This document shows positions 1-11,311 of a stretch of 12,706 nucleotides of DNA, piece after piece. Position numbers and translations under genes: made by a program. The notes below the pieces were generated by a model that worked only from the letters and a program-made list of their open reading frames with translations, did not search any database and was not told where the DNA came from. The first letter of the stretch is position 1; the number at the start of each line of letters is the position of its first letter. This stretch comes from Micrococcales bacterium (GTDB taxonomy: Bacteria > Actinomycetota > Actinomycetes > S36-B12): NCBI GenBank assembly GCA_002728915.1, contig PBWE01000005.1, forward strand, positions 74,388-87,093. Reading direction: 5' to 3'.

Positions 1-965
1 GACATGATCTTGAAGGCCAGGGCGCTGAAGGGTTCGTCCTCGCTGGGCTTGCGGGTCATCGACTCTTCCTCGTTGCCCATCTTGTGGCCTTCGACAGCCT
101 CGACGTCGATGGGGGAAGGCAGGAAGTCGATCACCGCGTCGAGCATGGGCTGGACCCCCTTGTTTTTGAATGCTGTTCCGGTCAGAACCGGGGTGACGGA
201 GGCAGCCAGGGTGGCGCGACGGATGCCGTCCTTGATCTCCTGCTCGGAGAGCTCTTCACCTTCGAGGTACTTCTCCATGACCGTGTCGTCGTTTTCGGAC
301 AAGGTCTCGAGCAGCTTCTCGCGCCACTCGTCGGCCTTGGCCTGCATGTCGGCGGGGATCTCCTCGACCGCGTAGTCCTCGCCCATGGCCGTTTCTCCAC
401 GCCAGGTGAGGGCGCGCATGCCGACCAGGTCAACCACACCGATGAAGTCGGCTTCGTTGCCGATCGGCAGCTGGAGCACGAGCGGGACTGCATTGAGGCG
501 GGAGACGATCATGTCCACGCACATGTAGAAGTCGGCTCCGGTGCGGTCGAGCTTGTTGACGAAACACATCCGCGGGACGCTGTAGCGATCTGCCTGACGC
601 CACACCGTCTCCGACTGCGGCTCTACACCGGCGACGCCGTCGAATACCGCAACCGCACCGTCGAGGACACGAAGCGAGCGCTCCACCTCGACCGTGAAGT
701 CCACGTGCCCTGGGGTGTCGATGATGTTGATCGTGTGGTCCTTCCACTGGCAGGTGGTGGCAGCCGAGGTGATGGTGATGCCGCGCTCCTGCTCTTGCTC
801 CATCCAGTCCATCGTGGCCGCGCCATCGTGGACTTCACCGATCTTGTAGTTGATTCCCGTGTAGTACAGGATGCGCTCGGTGGTCGTGGTCTTGCCAGCA
901 TCGATGTGCGCCATGATGCCGATGTTGCGGACCTTGGCGAGGTCGATACCAAGTGCGGTGGACAC
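1..965 (-). CDS. fusA: Elongation factor G, N-terminal 321 codons (gene cut by window edge)
   Basis: Translational GTPase that drives tRNA-mRNA translocation and, with ribosome recycling factor, ribosome recycling in the cytoplasm. The frame stays open without a stop from the start to the window edge. It shows the full GTPase signature set: P-loop AHIDAGKT (residues 19-26), DTPGH (83-87), NKLD (137-140) and GTAFKNKG (263-270). It ends at FSALAFKIM, the start of domain II. EF-G is normally about 700 residues, so the C-terminal half lies outside the window. The start is GTG at 965, chosen because GGAG lies 6 nt upstream and because the protein then begins [20 protein letters not shown], as actinobacterial EF-G does. 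It begins 36 nt after the rpsG stop with no promoter-like sequence between, so it is read here as the third gene of the rpsL-rpsG-fusA operon. No frameshift is seen. Confidence 0.97.
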   Translation of the reverse strand, partial: MSTALGIDLAKVRNIGIMAHIDAGKTTTTERILYYTGINYKIGEVHDGAATMDWMEQEQERGITITSAATTCQWKDHTINIIDTPGHVDFTVEVERSLRVLDGAVAVFDGVAGVEPQSETVWRQADRYSVPRMCFVNKLDRTGADFYMCVDMIVSRLNAVPLVLQLPIGNEADFIGVVDLVGMRALTWRGETAMGEDYAVEEIPADMQAKADEWREKLLETLSENDDTVMEKYLEGEELSEQEIKDGIRRATLAASVTPVLTGTAFKNKGVQPMLDAVIDFLPSPIDVEAVEGHKMGNEEESMTRKPSEDEPFSALAFKIM

Positions 966-1001
966 TATGAGCTCCGTTGCTTTCTCAGGCCTTGTGGGCG
1001 G

Positions 1002-1472
1002 TTACCAGCGGTAGTGAGCGAAGGCCTTGTTGGACTCCGCCATCTTGTGTGTGTCTTCGCGCTTCTTGACGCTGGCGCCCAGCCCGTTGGAAGCATCGAG
1101 GATTTCGTTCATCAGACGTTCCGTCATGGTCTTCTCGCGGCGCTGCCGAGAGAAACCGATCAACCAGCGCATCGCGAGCGTGGTGCTGCGAACAGGCTTC
1201 ACCTCGACTGGAACCTGGTAGGTGGCTCCGCCGACGCGACGTGAGCGCACCTCGAGGGTGGGACGAACGTTGTCGAGTGCGCGCTTGAGAGTTTGGACCG
1301 GATCGGTGCCGGTCTTCTCGCGACATCCTTCGAGGGCGCCGTAGACGACCGACTCGGCCTTGGATCGCTTGCCATCAAGAAGAACCTTGTTGATGAGCTG
1401 GGTGACGACCGGCGATCCGTACACCGGATCGTTGACGATCGGTCGCTTACCCGCGGGACCCTTGCGTGGCAT
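1002..1472 (-). CDS. rpsG: 30S ribosomal protein S7
   Basis: Primary 16S rRNA-binding protein that nucleates assembly of the 30S head and lines the E site. The product is 156 residues, the usual bacterial length. It begins [20 protein letters not shown], carries the conserved stretch [14 protein letters not shown] and ends [25 protein letters not shown], as expected for the family. The start is ATG at 1472, whose A is also the last base of the rpsL TAA stop (TAATG). This overlap points to translational coupling with rpsL, and the GGAG inside the rpsL 3' end supplies the ribosome binding site. The same frame is open upstream to 1748, but that part lies inside rpsL and does not look like S7. 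In E. coli, S7 represses its own operon at the rpsL-rpsG junction; here there is almost no spacer that could hold such a site. Confidence 0.98.
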   Translation of the reverse strand: MPRKGPAGKRPIVNDPVYGSPVVTQLINKVLLDGKRSKAESVVYGALEGCREKTGTDPVQTLKRALDNVRPTLEVRSRRVGGATYQVPVEVKPVRSTTLAMRWLIGFSRQRREKTMTERLMNEILDASNGLGASVKKREDTHKMAESNKAFAHYRW

Positions 1473-1846
1473 TAGCCCTTCTCCTTCTTCGCGCCGTAGC
1501 GAGACCGGGCTTGCTTCCGGTTCTTCACACCCTGGGTGTCGAGGGCGCCGCGGATGACCTTGTAACGGACACCGGGAAGATCGCGAACGCGACCTCCGCG
1601 GACCAGAACAATGGAGTGCTCCTGCAGGTTGTGCCCGACACCGGGGATGTAAGCGGTGATCTCGATGCCGGACGTGAGTCGGACGCGGGCCACCTTGCGA
1701 AGAGCAGAGTTCGGCTTCTTCGGGGTCGTCGTATAGACGCGCGTGCACACGCCGCGACGCTGCGGACTGCCCTTCAGGGCAGGTGCCTTGGTCTTGGAGA
1801 CCTTGTCCTGGCGGCCCTTACGGACCAGCTGCTGGATGGTGGGCAC
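1472..1846 (-). CDS. rpsL: 30S ribosomal protein S12 with Arg at position 88
   Basis: Decoding-centre protein that contacts helices 18, 27 and 44 of 16S rRNA, helps control tRNA selection and is part of the streptomycin pocket. The product is 124 residues, typical for actinobacteria, starting [18 protein letters not shown] and ending [17 protein letters not shown]. The loop [13 protein letters not shown] carries the usual Lys43. The second loop reads [10 protein letters not shown], so residue 88 is Arg (CGC, 1583-1585) where the usual residue is Lys. The following Asp89 is the residue that RimO methylthiolates in E. coli. The start is GTG at 1846, with AGGAG 9 nt upstream. It is first in the operon with rpsG and fusA, and the likely promoter lies about 220 nt upstream. 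Confidence 0.98.
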   Translation of the reverse strand: MPTIQQLVRKGRQDKVSKTKAPALKGSPQRRGVCTRVYTTTPKKPNSALRKVARVRLTSGIEITAYIPGVGHNLQEHSIVLVRGGRVRDLPGVRYKVIRGALDTQGVKNRKQARSRYGAKKEKG

Positions 1847-1900
1847 GAGGCGCCTCTCCTACTCTTCGTTCTTTTCGTTCCGTTTTTGCCTCCTGCGAGT

Positions 1901-1944
1901 CCGACCCACGCGGTCGGGAGTGTCGCGCCTTGTGGACGCACGAC
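1901..1944 (-). promoter_or_regulatory. Structured 5' leader of rpsL: two adjacent hairpins
   Basis: On the minus strand a 7-bp stem, GTCGTGC pairing with GCGCGAC around a 9-nt loop (1922-1944), is followed 4 nt later by a perfect 6-bp stem, CCGACC pairing with GGTCGG around loop GCGTG (1901-1917). After them comes AGGAGG (1889-1894), a perfect SD with no start codon within reach, and then an A-rich run before the real rpsL SD. The predicted leader runs from about 2056 to 1847. The structure suggests leader-mediated control or an RNA-stability element. That role is inferred; only the pairing is seen. Confidence 0.5.
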
Positions 1945-2062
1945 GAAACCGACTCATCGTGGTTGGATCCCGTCTCCCGAACTACTGCTCAGGGAGCCTG
2001 CGCACCTCTTCGAGGGGAAGCCGTACGCAGCAGGATGTGCCCGGGGCCGGACACGAGGAGAA

Positions 2063-2091
2063 ACAGTACCCGGGGGTCGATTTCCCGTCAA
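2063..2091 (-). promoter_or_regulatory. Probable sigma-A promoter of the rpsL-rpsG-fusA operon
   Basis: The minus strand reads TTGACG (-35, 2086-2091), exactly 17 bp, then TACTGT (-10, 2063-2068). The -35 matches the consensus at five of six positions and the -10 has the TA...T pattern common in actinobacteria. Initiation would fall near 2056, giving a leader of about 210 nt before the rpsL GTG. It is the best promoter-like sequence in this gap. Confidence 0.6.
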
Positions 2092-2154
2092 AACCGGGGT
2101 CCCCTACCCCCGCTCGCCACCCCACGGGCGGTCTGCCGCTGGGGCGGAGTGAGT

Positions 2155-2219
2155 GCCGGTGCCGGTCCCGGGCCTGGTTCCCGGGTTGTGATTCCCGGGC
2201 TCTGGTTCTCGGGTTCTGG
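2155..2219 (-). repeat. Imperfect 14-bp tandem repeat built on CCCGGG
   Basis: Plus-strand units are TTCTCGGGTTCTGG (2206-2219), TTCCCGGGCTCTGG (2192-2205), TTCCCGGGTTGTGA (2178-2191) and a 13-nt unit GTCCCGGGCCTGG (2165-2177). They are flanked by two GCCGGT hexamers (2155-2166). Three of the four units contain the palindrome CCCGGG, so units can pair with one another in RNA. The array begins 6 nt after the DUF4190 stop and ends about 65 nt before the rpsL -35. It may slow or end DUF4190 transcription or bind a protein; no T-run follows. Confidence 0.75.
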
Positions 2220-2225
2220 CGTCCG

Positions 2226-2768
2226 TCAGGACGCGTTGATGGGCCCGGAAATCAAGACAATAACGAGGATGAAGATCCAGACGATGGTCATCGCCGCCCA
2301 GAATCCGATGTTGATCCAGGCGACGATCTTCGCGGAGGTGACCAGGCCGGTGCCGGTCACCCAGCCGTTGCTCGCGAGGATCTCTCGGCGGGCCTTGCTA
2401 GCGAATACCAGCGCGATGATCGCCGGGATGATCGGGCAAAACACCCAGGACACGATCGACAGCACGAGCGCGGCGACCGCGTTGTTGGAGGTTTGTGGCG
2501 CCGGCCCGTACGCAGGTGGCGGGGGATAAGGCGGGTACGCCGGGTACTCCGATTGGCCCGGCTGGCCCGGCTGGCTGATCTGACCCGGTTGACCCGCGTA
2601 TCCCGCAGCTTCGGCGGAGCCCGGGACGTTCTCCCCCGGTCCTGGCGGTGGCGGCGACGGCCACTGGGGGGTGGCCTCGGGGACTTGTTGCTCTTCTCCG
2701 GAACCCGGTGAATCGGGCGTCGGCTGGTCGTTCGTGTTGTCGCTACCGAACTCGGGAGGCTGGGTCAT
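2226..2768 (-). CDS. DUF4190-type membrane protein with Pro/Gly-rich N-terminus
   Basis: 180-residue protein of unknown function. Residues 1-95 form a low-complexity, Pro/Gly/Gln-rich cytoplasmic-type tail with acidic patches, QPGQ repeats (about 59-72) and a tyrosine-proline run (75-87). Two hydrophobic helices follow (about 97-122 and 145-173). They flank a short basic loop, ASKARREI, and a conserved-looking NGWVTGTG turn. This layout, with AR.EI then a G-rich turn, is that of the actinobacterial DUF4190 family. There is no cleavable signal peptide. The start is ATG at 2768; no strong SD precedes it. It is divergent from the phosphatase gene with a 67-bp gap. Nothing ties it to translation, and its placement between rpoC and rpsL is probably incidental. 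The family call rests on pattern recognition only. Confidence 0.8.
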   Translation of the reverse strand: MTQPPEFGSDNTNDQPTPDSPGSGEEQQVPEATPQWPSPPPPGPGENVPGSAEAAGYAGQPGQISQPGQPGQSEYPAYPPYPPPPAYGPAPQTSNNAVAALVLSIVSWVFCPIIPAIIALVFASKARREILASNGWVTGTGLVTSAKIVAWINIGFWAAMTIVWIFILVIVLISGPINAS

Positions 2769-2799
2769 GAGACCAGCATGTCACGGAACGCCAAGTGTT

Positions 2800-2828
2800 G
2801 GTATAGGCAACGGTCGGATCGGGAACAA
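2800..2828 (-). promoter_or_regulatory. Candidate promoter of the DUF4190 gene
   Basis: The minus strand reads TTGTTC (2823-2828), 17 bp, then TATACC (2800-2805), which would start transcription about 25 nt before the DUF4190 ATG. The -35 is weak. The same TATA also reads as TATAGG on the plus strand (2802-2807), correctly placed for the phosphatase gene about 30 nt downstream, so the element may serve both directions. Confidence 0.35.
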
Positions 2829-2835
2829 TGTCACC

Positions 2836-3453
2836 GTGACGCGTTGGCCGGCCGCACTCCTGTTCGACATGGACGGAACCTTGATCGAGTCTCATGCGAA
2901 TGTCGATCGCGCGTGGGCCACCTGGGCGACTCTCCACGGTCTCGACCCAGAGCCGGTGCTGGCTGAAGTCCACGGCTTGCCCGCCGACGTCACCGTCGCA
3001 CGGTGGTTTCCAGACGCGTCACCCGACGATGTTGCCTCACTGGCTGCCGAGCAACTTCGCTTGCAATACGACGACGTGGAGGGGATCGAACCGATCGACG
3101 GGGCAGTTGATCTTCTGGCCTTCCTCGACGAGCAGTCGTGGCCGTGGGCCATTTACACCAGCGCCGACGCCGAATTGGCTCGCGTCCGTCTCGCGGCCGC
3201 CGGCGTGACGCCGCCGGTTCTGGTCACCCGCGACCAGGTCGCCAACGGCAAGCCAGCCCCTGATGGCTACCTGCGCGCCGCTCATGTGCTCGACATATCG
3301 GCCGACGAGTGCATCGTCGTCGAGGACACCGATGTGGGCATTGCCGCAGGCCGCGCCGCTGGCATGCGCACCGTCGGGGTGCGGGGAGCCACCGGCGACC
3401 TTCCCGTTCACTCCATCAGCGAACTGCACCGGTGGCTACACGCCAGCAATTAG
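2836..3453 (+). CDS. HAD-superfamily sugar-phosphatase-like hydrolase (subfamily IA)
   Basis: Predicted Mg2+-dependent phosphatase of 205 residues, probably acting on a small phosphorylated metabolite. HAD motif I is DMDGT (nucleophile Asp11, acid/base Asp13), motif II is YTS (Ser109), motif III is Lys139 in NGKPAPDGYL and motif IV is VVEDTDVG (Glu163, Asp164). A helical cap occupies about residues 15-85, as in subfamily IA. The cap segment with RAW..W...HGL and the GKP.PD.YL motif resemble E. coli YfbT (HxpA) and related sugar or glycerol-3-phosphate phosphatases; the substrate cannot be read from the sequence. The start is GTG at 2836, because the HAD fold begins eight codons later. An open frame upstream reaches back into the divergent gene and adds nothing conserved. 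The SD is weak, so a short or leaderless transcript is possible. It is the only plus-strand gene here and converges on rpoC with a 24-nt gap. Confidence 0.9.
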   Translation: MTRWPAALLFDMDGTLIESHANVDRAWATWATLHGLDPEPVLAEVHGLPADVTVARWFPDASPDDVASLAAEQLRLQYDDVEGIEPIDGAVDLLAFLDEQSWPWAIYTSADAELARVRLAAAGVTPPVLVTRDQVANGKPAPDGYLRAAHVLDISADECIVVEDTDVGIAAGRAAGMRTVGVRGATGDLPVHSISELHRWLHASN

Positions 3454-3477
3454 CCCACGAAGAGCGAATCGACGGAT

Positions 3478-7356
<3,879 letters not shown>

Positions 7357-7401
7357 GTGGATTTCCTTCGTTAGTTTCCGGTCGTCAATGTGTTGTCGCG
7401 T

Positions 7402-10400
7402 CTACAGTTCTTCGACGCTGCTGGGCTCGCGGCGGGAGAGGTCGATGCCGAGTTCCTCCGCCGCACGGAAGACGTCGTCGTCGCTGTCCTTCATCTCGAT
7501 GGCGACACCATCGCTGGAGAGAACCTCGACGTTCAGGCACAAGGACTGCATTTCCTTGACCAGCACCTTGAACGATTCGGGGATGCCGGGCTCGGGAATG
7601 TTTTCTCCCTTGACGATCGCCTCGTAGACCTTGACTCGACCTAGGACGTCGTCGGACTTGATGGTGAGCAGTTCTTGCAGGGCGTATGCGGCGCCGTATG
7701 CCTCGAGCGCCCACACTTCCATCTCACCGAAGCGCTGGCCGCCGAACTGCGCCTTACCGCCGAGCGGTTGTTGCGTGATCATCGAGTACGGCCCAGTGGA
7801 GCGTGCGTGGATCTTGTCGTCCACCAGGTGCAGCAACTTCAGGATGTAGATGTAGCCGACGGAGATCTCGCCCGGAATCGGCTCTCCGGATCGACCGTCG
7901 AACAGGTTGGCCTTTCCGTTGGCGTTCACCAGGTGCAGGCCATCGGCTGTCGGACGGGTCGACTCCAAGATCGTGGACAGTTCGTCCTCGCGCGCGCCGT
8001 CGAAGACCGGGGTGGCGATACGCGACCGTGGTTCGACAGAACGGACTTCCTTCGGCAGATTTGCCACTCGTGGATCGGACGTGTCGACTTCCCATCCGGC
8101 AGCGGCCGCCCAACCCAGGTGTGTCTCCAGAACCTGGCCGACGTTCATGCGGCCGGGAACACCGAGCGGGTTGAGCACGATGTCGACCGGTGTTCCGTCG
8201 CTCAAGAACGGCATGTCTTCGACGGGAAGGATCTTGGCGATCACACCCTTGTTGCCGTGACGGCCGGCGAGCTTGTCACCTTCGGTGATCTTCCGCTTCT
8301 GCGCGATATACACCCGCACGAGGCGATTCACGCCGGGCGGCAACTCATCGCCCTCATCGATGTCGAAGACGCGAACGCCGATGATCTTCCCGGACTCACC
8401 GTGCGGAACCTTCAGTGACGTGTCGCGAACCTCACGGGCCTTTTCACCAAAGATCGCACGGAGCAGGCGTTCCTCCGGCGTCAGTTCGGTCTCACCCTTC
8501 GGTGTCACCTTGCCGACAAGAATGTCACCGGGGACGACATCGGCACCGATGCGGATGATGCCGCGCTCGTCGAGGTCGGCAAGAACCTCTTCGGACACAT
8601 TCGGGATGTCCCGAGTGATCTCCTCCGGGCCAAGCTTGGTGTCGCGGGCATCGATTTCATGCTCTTCGATGTGAATGCTGGAGAGCACGTCGTCCTGGAC
8701 GAGTCGCTGGGAAAGGATGATCGCGTCCTCGTAGTTGTGGCCTTCCCACGACATAAAGGCGACCAACAGGTTCTTGCCTAGGGCGAGTTCACCTTGATCG
8801 GTGGACGGTCCGTCTGCGAGTACCTGACCCACCTCGATGCGCTGGCCCTCGGTCACGATCGGGCGTTGGTTGATCGATGTTCCCTGGTTGGAGCGCGTGA
8901 ACTTGTCCAGCGCGTACGTCGTGTAATCGCCGTCGTCTTCCGCGACGGTGATCAGCTCCGAGGAGACCTCGGTGACCGCACCGGCCTTCGTTGCCAGAAC
9001 CATGTCGCCAGCGTCGTAGGCGGCCCGGAACTCCATGCCGGTGCCGACGAGTGGAGCCTCAGCTCTCAGGAGCGGCACCGCCTGGCGCTGCATGTTCGAG
9101 CCCATCAGTGCGCGGTTGGCGTCATCGTGCTCAAGGAACGGAATCATCGCGGTGGCCACAGACCACAATTGGCGCGGCGACACGTCCATGTAGTCGACCT
9201 CGTTGGGCTTCACGAATTCGACTTCGCCACCCTTGCGACGAACCAGAACGCGATCTTCGGACATCGCGCCGTTGTCCTTCAGTGGCGTATTTGCCTGTGC
9301 GATGACAAATCGGTCTTCCTCATCAGCGGTGAGGTAGTCGACTTGATCGCTCACCTTGCCGTTAACAACCTTGCGGTAGGGGGTCTCGACGAAGCCGAAG
9401 GCATTGATGCGACCGTAGGTGGCCAACGAGCCGATTAGGCCGATGTTCGGGCCCTCGGGGGTCTCAATCGGACACATGCGCCCGTAGTGAGACGGGTGAA
9501 CGTCGCGAACCTCGAACCCTGCTCGCTCACGTGACAGACCACCAGGCCCCAGCGCGGACAGTCGGCGCTTGTGGGTCAACCCCGCGAGCGGGTTGGTCTG
9601 GTCCATGAACTGCGAGAGCTGGCTGGTGCCGAAGAACTCCTTGATCGCAGCGACGACAGGGCGGATATTGATCAACGTCTGCGGTGTGATCGCTTCGACG
9701 TCCTGCGTGGTCATACGTTCGCGGACCACTCGCTCCATCCGCGACAGGCCCGTACGGATCTGGTTCTGGATGAGCTCGCCGACGGTGCGAAGACGACGGT
9801 TGCCGAAATGGTCGATGTCGTCGGTCTCGACGACGACTTCGCCGCGCGGCCCCTCAATGGTCGGCATGTCTGCGTGCAGACGCAGGATGTACTCGATCGT
9901 CGCGAGAACGTCATCGAGGGTCAGGACGCTTTGATCCAGCGGCAGGTCGAGGCCGAGCTTCCGGTTGACCTTGTACCGACCCACCTTCGCGAGGTCGTAC
10001 CTCTTGGTGTTGAAATAGAAGTTGTCAATCAGATTGCGAGCGTTCTCCAACGTGGGCGGCTCACCCGGCCGCAACTTGCGGTAGATGTCCAGCAGCGCAT
10101 CGTCTTGGCTCTCGATGGTGTCCTTCTCCAGCGTTGCCATGAAGATCTCGTACTGACCGAATCGTTCGCGAATCTCTTCGGTGGTCATGCCCAGGGCCTT
10201 GAGTAGCACCGACACCGGCTGCTTGCGCTTGCGGTCGACACGAACAGCGACGAGATCTTTCTTGTCGATCTCGAACTCGAGCCACGCGCCGCGGCTAGGA
10301 ATGATCTTGGCGGTGAAGACGTCCTTGTCCGTCGCCTTGTCGATGGAGCGCTCGAAGTACGCCCCGGGGGAACGCACGAGCTGCGACACAACAACGCGCT

Positions 10401-10866
10401 CTGTTCCGTTGATGACAAACGTTCCCTTATCCGTCATCAGGGGGAAGTCGCCCATGAATACCGTCTGGGACTTGATCTCACCGGTTTCGTTGTTCATGAA
10501 CTCGGCGGTTACGAAGAGCGGGGCGGAGTAGGTGAAGTCCTTTTCCTTGCACTGCTCGACGGTGTACTTCGACGGCTCAAATCGGTGATCGCGGAAGGAC
10601 AGCGACATCATTCCGGCGAGATCCTCGATAGGACTGATCTCCTCGAAGATCTCGCTGAGGCCAGACACCTGAGGGATCTCGGTATTCCCTGCGGCGATCT
10701 CCGCTGCGACCTTTGCCTGCCAATCCTCGCGACCCAGGAGCCAGTCGAAACTGGCCTTCTGCAGTGCGAGAAGATCCGGAACTGCGAGTGGCTCGCGGAT
10801 TTTCGCGAACGAGTGACGGGCTAGGCCCGGGGACAAGGGGGTGCTGACCGAAGTCTTTGCTGCCAA
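7402..10866 (-). CDS. rpoB: DNA-directed RNA polymerase subunit beta
   Basis: Second-largest RNA polymerase subunit, 1154 residues, the usual actinobacterial length. Conserved segments include [20 protein letters not shown] (139-158), the rifampicin region (413-440), [20 protein letters not shown] (461-480) and the active-site stretch [12 protein letters not shown] with Lys865 and Lys873. In the rifampicin pocket the key residues Asp422, His432 and Ser437 (E. coli 516, 526, 531) are wild type. Residue 424 is Thr where Asn is usual (E. coli 518), and 428 is Ala (E. coli Ser522), which I recall as common in related actinobacteria. The start is TTG at 10866, a codon also used by mycobacterial rpoB, with AAGGA ending about 7 nt upstream. 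It heads the rpoB-rpoC pair behind a long non-coding stretch. Confidence 0.99.
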   Translation of the reverse strand: MAAKTSVSTPLSPGLARHSFAKIREPLAVPDLLALQKASFDWLLGREDWQAKVAAEIAAGNTEIPQVSGLSEIFEEISPIEDLAGMMSLSFRDHRFEPSKYTVEQCKEKDFTYSAPLFVTAEFMNNETGEIKSQTVFMGDFPLMTDKGTFVINGTERVVVSQLVRSPGAYFERSIDKATDKDVFTAKIIPSRGAWLEFEIDKKDLVAVRVDRKRKQPVSVLLKALGMTTEEIRERFGQYEIFMATLEKDTIESQDDALLDIYRKLRPGEPPTLENARNLIDNFYFNTKRYDLAKVGRYKVNRKLGLDLPLDQSVLTLDDVLATIEYILRLHADMPTIEGPRGEVVVETDDIDHFGNRRLRTVGELIQNQIRTGLSRMERVVRERMTTQDVEAITPQTLINIRPVVAAIKEFFGTSQLSQFMDQTNPLAGLTHKRRLSALGPGGLSRERAGFEVRDVHPSHYGRMCPIETPEGPNIGLIGSLATYGRINAFGFVETPYRKVVNGKVSDQVDYLTADEEDRFVIAQANTPLKDNGAMSEDRVLVRRKGGEVEFVKPNEVDYMDVSPRQLWSVATAMIPFLEHDDANRALMGSNMQRQAVPLLRAEAPLVGTGMEFRAAYDAGDMVLATKAGAVTEVSSELITVAEDDGDYTTYALDKFTRSNQGTSINQRPIVTEGQRIEVGQVLADGPSTDQGELALGKNLLVAFMSWEGHNYEDAIILSQRLVQDDVLSSIHIEEHEIDARDTKLGPEEITRDIPNVSEEVLADLDERGIIRIGADVVPGDILVGKVTPKGETELTPEERLLRAIFGEKAREVRDTSLKVPHGESGKIIGVRVFDIDEGDELPPGVNRLVRVYIAQKRKITEGDKLAGRHGNKGVIAKILPVEDMPFLSDGTPVDIVLNPLGVPGRMNVGQVLETHLGWAAAAGWEVDTSDPRVANLPKEVRSVEPRSRIATPVFDGAREDELSTILESTRPTADGLHLVNANGKANLFDGRSGEPIPGEISVGYIYILKLLHLVDDKIHARSTGPYSMITQQPLGGKAQFGGQRFGEMEVWALEAYGAAYALQELLTIKSDDVLGRVKVYEAIVKGENIPEPGIPESFKVLVKEMQSLCLNVEVLSSDGVAIEMKDSDDDVFRAAEELGIDLSRREPSSVEEL

Positions 10867-10933
10867 AACGTTTCCTTCCGGGGCGCTACTGCGTAGTCCG
10901 CGCCGGCCCCGTGCACGCCTGCTTGCTCCAGCC

Positions 10934-10958
10934 TGTCAACTTCGCACACGAATGCGAA
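10934..10958 (-). promoter_or_regulatory. Interrupted palindrome beside a TTGACA box upstream of rpoB
   Basis: TTCGCA-N6-TGCGAA (10941-10958) is a perfect 6-6-6 inverted repeat. On the minus strand it ends 1 nt before TTGACA (10934-10939), a full consensus -35. The sequence 17-18 bp further on (GTGCAC) is a poor -10, so the promoter reading is uncertain. The arrangement looks like an operator abutting a -35 box, about 70 nt upstream of the rpoB start. Confidence 0.4.
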
Positions 10959-11174
10959 TGATCAGCCGGAATACGGGGGTAGAGAGGGCAGCGCGAAATA
11001 GCAGCATCCCCGCAGGGCACGCCGCTGTCTAGCCCGGGGGAACCCCGACGGTCCCTCGATCGGATCGGTCCCTGATGAGGGGTGACAGCGAACCGCTCCC
11101 CTGCGGGCCCCGACTCGATCCTCGTCCCGACGGATCCGCACCGGGTGTGTGCGTACCTAGATGGTGGCCCGGGA

Positions 11175-11189
11175 TTGACGAAAGGTCAA
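11175..11189. repeat. Short interrupted palindrome TTGAC-N5-GTCAA
   Basis: A perfect 5-5-5 inverted repeat about 65 nt downstream of the rplL hairpin in the direction of transcription. Because TTGAC begins each arm, both strands present a -35-like element: TTGACG on plus and TTGACC on minus. It could be an operator, a promoter part or chance. Confidence 0.35.
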
Positions 11190-11255
11190 GCAGGATGGGA
11201 TAGGCGCGGAGATTTGTGTCCTGGTCGTGACCGAATTTGCCCGAATCCGGACACA

Positions 11256-11290
11256 CAACGGGGGGCCGAGTTGTCCTCGGCCCCCCGTTG
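11256..11290 (-). terminator. Perfect 15-bp hairpin after rplL (terminator or attenuator)
   Basis: The left arm CAACGGGGGGCCGAG (11256-11270) pairs without mismatch to CTCGGCCCCCCGTTG (11276-11290) around a 5-nt loop. It lies 21 nt beyond the rplL stop. On the minus strand it is followed by TGTGTCC, not a long T-run, as is common for actinobacterial terminators. In E. coli, partial termination between rplL and rpoB sets the ratio of ribosomal to polymerase genes; the same role is inferred here. Confidence 0.85.
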
Positions 11291-11311
11291 AGGGTTTGGT
11301 GCTGGAGAGAT

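Larger units (their letters stand above)
1847..2225 (-). other. 379-nt gap between the DUF4190 gene and rpsL
   Basis: No credible gene is seen on either strand. From high to low coordinates the stretch holds a 14-bp-period tandem repeat directly after the DUF4190 stop, a sigma-A-type promoter, and a structured leader of about 210 nt ending in the rpsL SD. The long plus-strand open frames crossing it are antisense to rpsL and resemble no known protein. I see no strong hairpin with a T-run that would end DUF4190 transcription. Confidence 0.7.
10867..11311 (-). other. 445-nt rplL-rpoB intergenic region
   Basis: No gene is seen on either strand. The stretch contains the perfect hairpin behind rplL, an interrupted palindrome TTGAC-N5-GTCAA, several smaller inverted repeats, a TTCGCA-N6-TGCGAA palindrome next to a TTGACA box, and the rpoB SD. 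In E. coli a partial terminator in this gap lowers rpoBC relative to the ribosomal genes. The layout here fits that scheme, plus at least one rpoB promoter that I cannot fix with confidence. TTGACC (11184-11189), 17 bp and CACCAT (11161-11166) is one weak candidate. Confidence 0.6.

Noticed and set aside
84..1244. Long plus-strand open frame across fusA and rpsG
   Set aside because: It is antisense to two clear genes and its product resembles nothing. Long antisense frames are expected in GC-rich coding DNA.
2107..2225. Read-through extension of the DUF4190 protein past its TGA, giving a Pro/Gly-rich stretch
   Set aside because: The frame stays open for about 39 codons, but it only reads the tandem repeat and GC-rich spacer. 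The protein already ends naturally after its second helix.
2671..2835. N-terminal extension of the phosphatase to an upstream in-frame ATG
   Set aside because: It would overlap the divergent DUF4190 gene and adds about 55 residues with no HAD similarity. The GTG at 2836 places the nucleophile motif at the usual distance.
11175..11210. Plus-strand promoter from TTGACG with GATAGG
   Set aside because: The -10 is poor, and the transcript would only run antisense into rplL. The dyad explains the TTGACG equally well.
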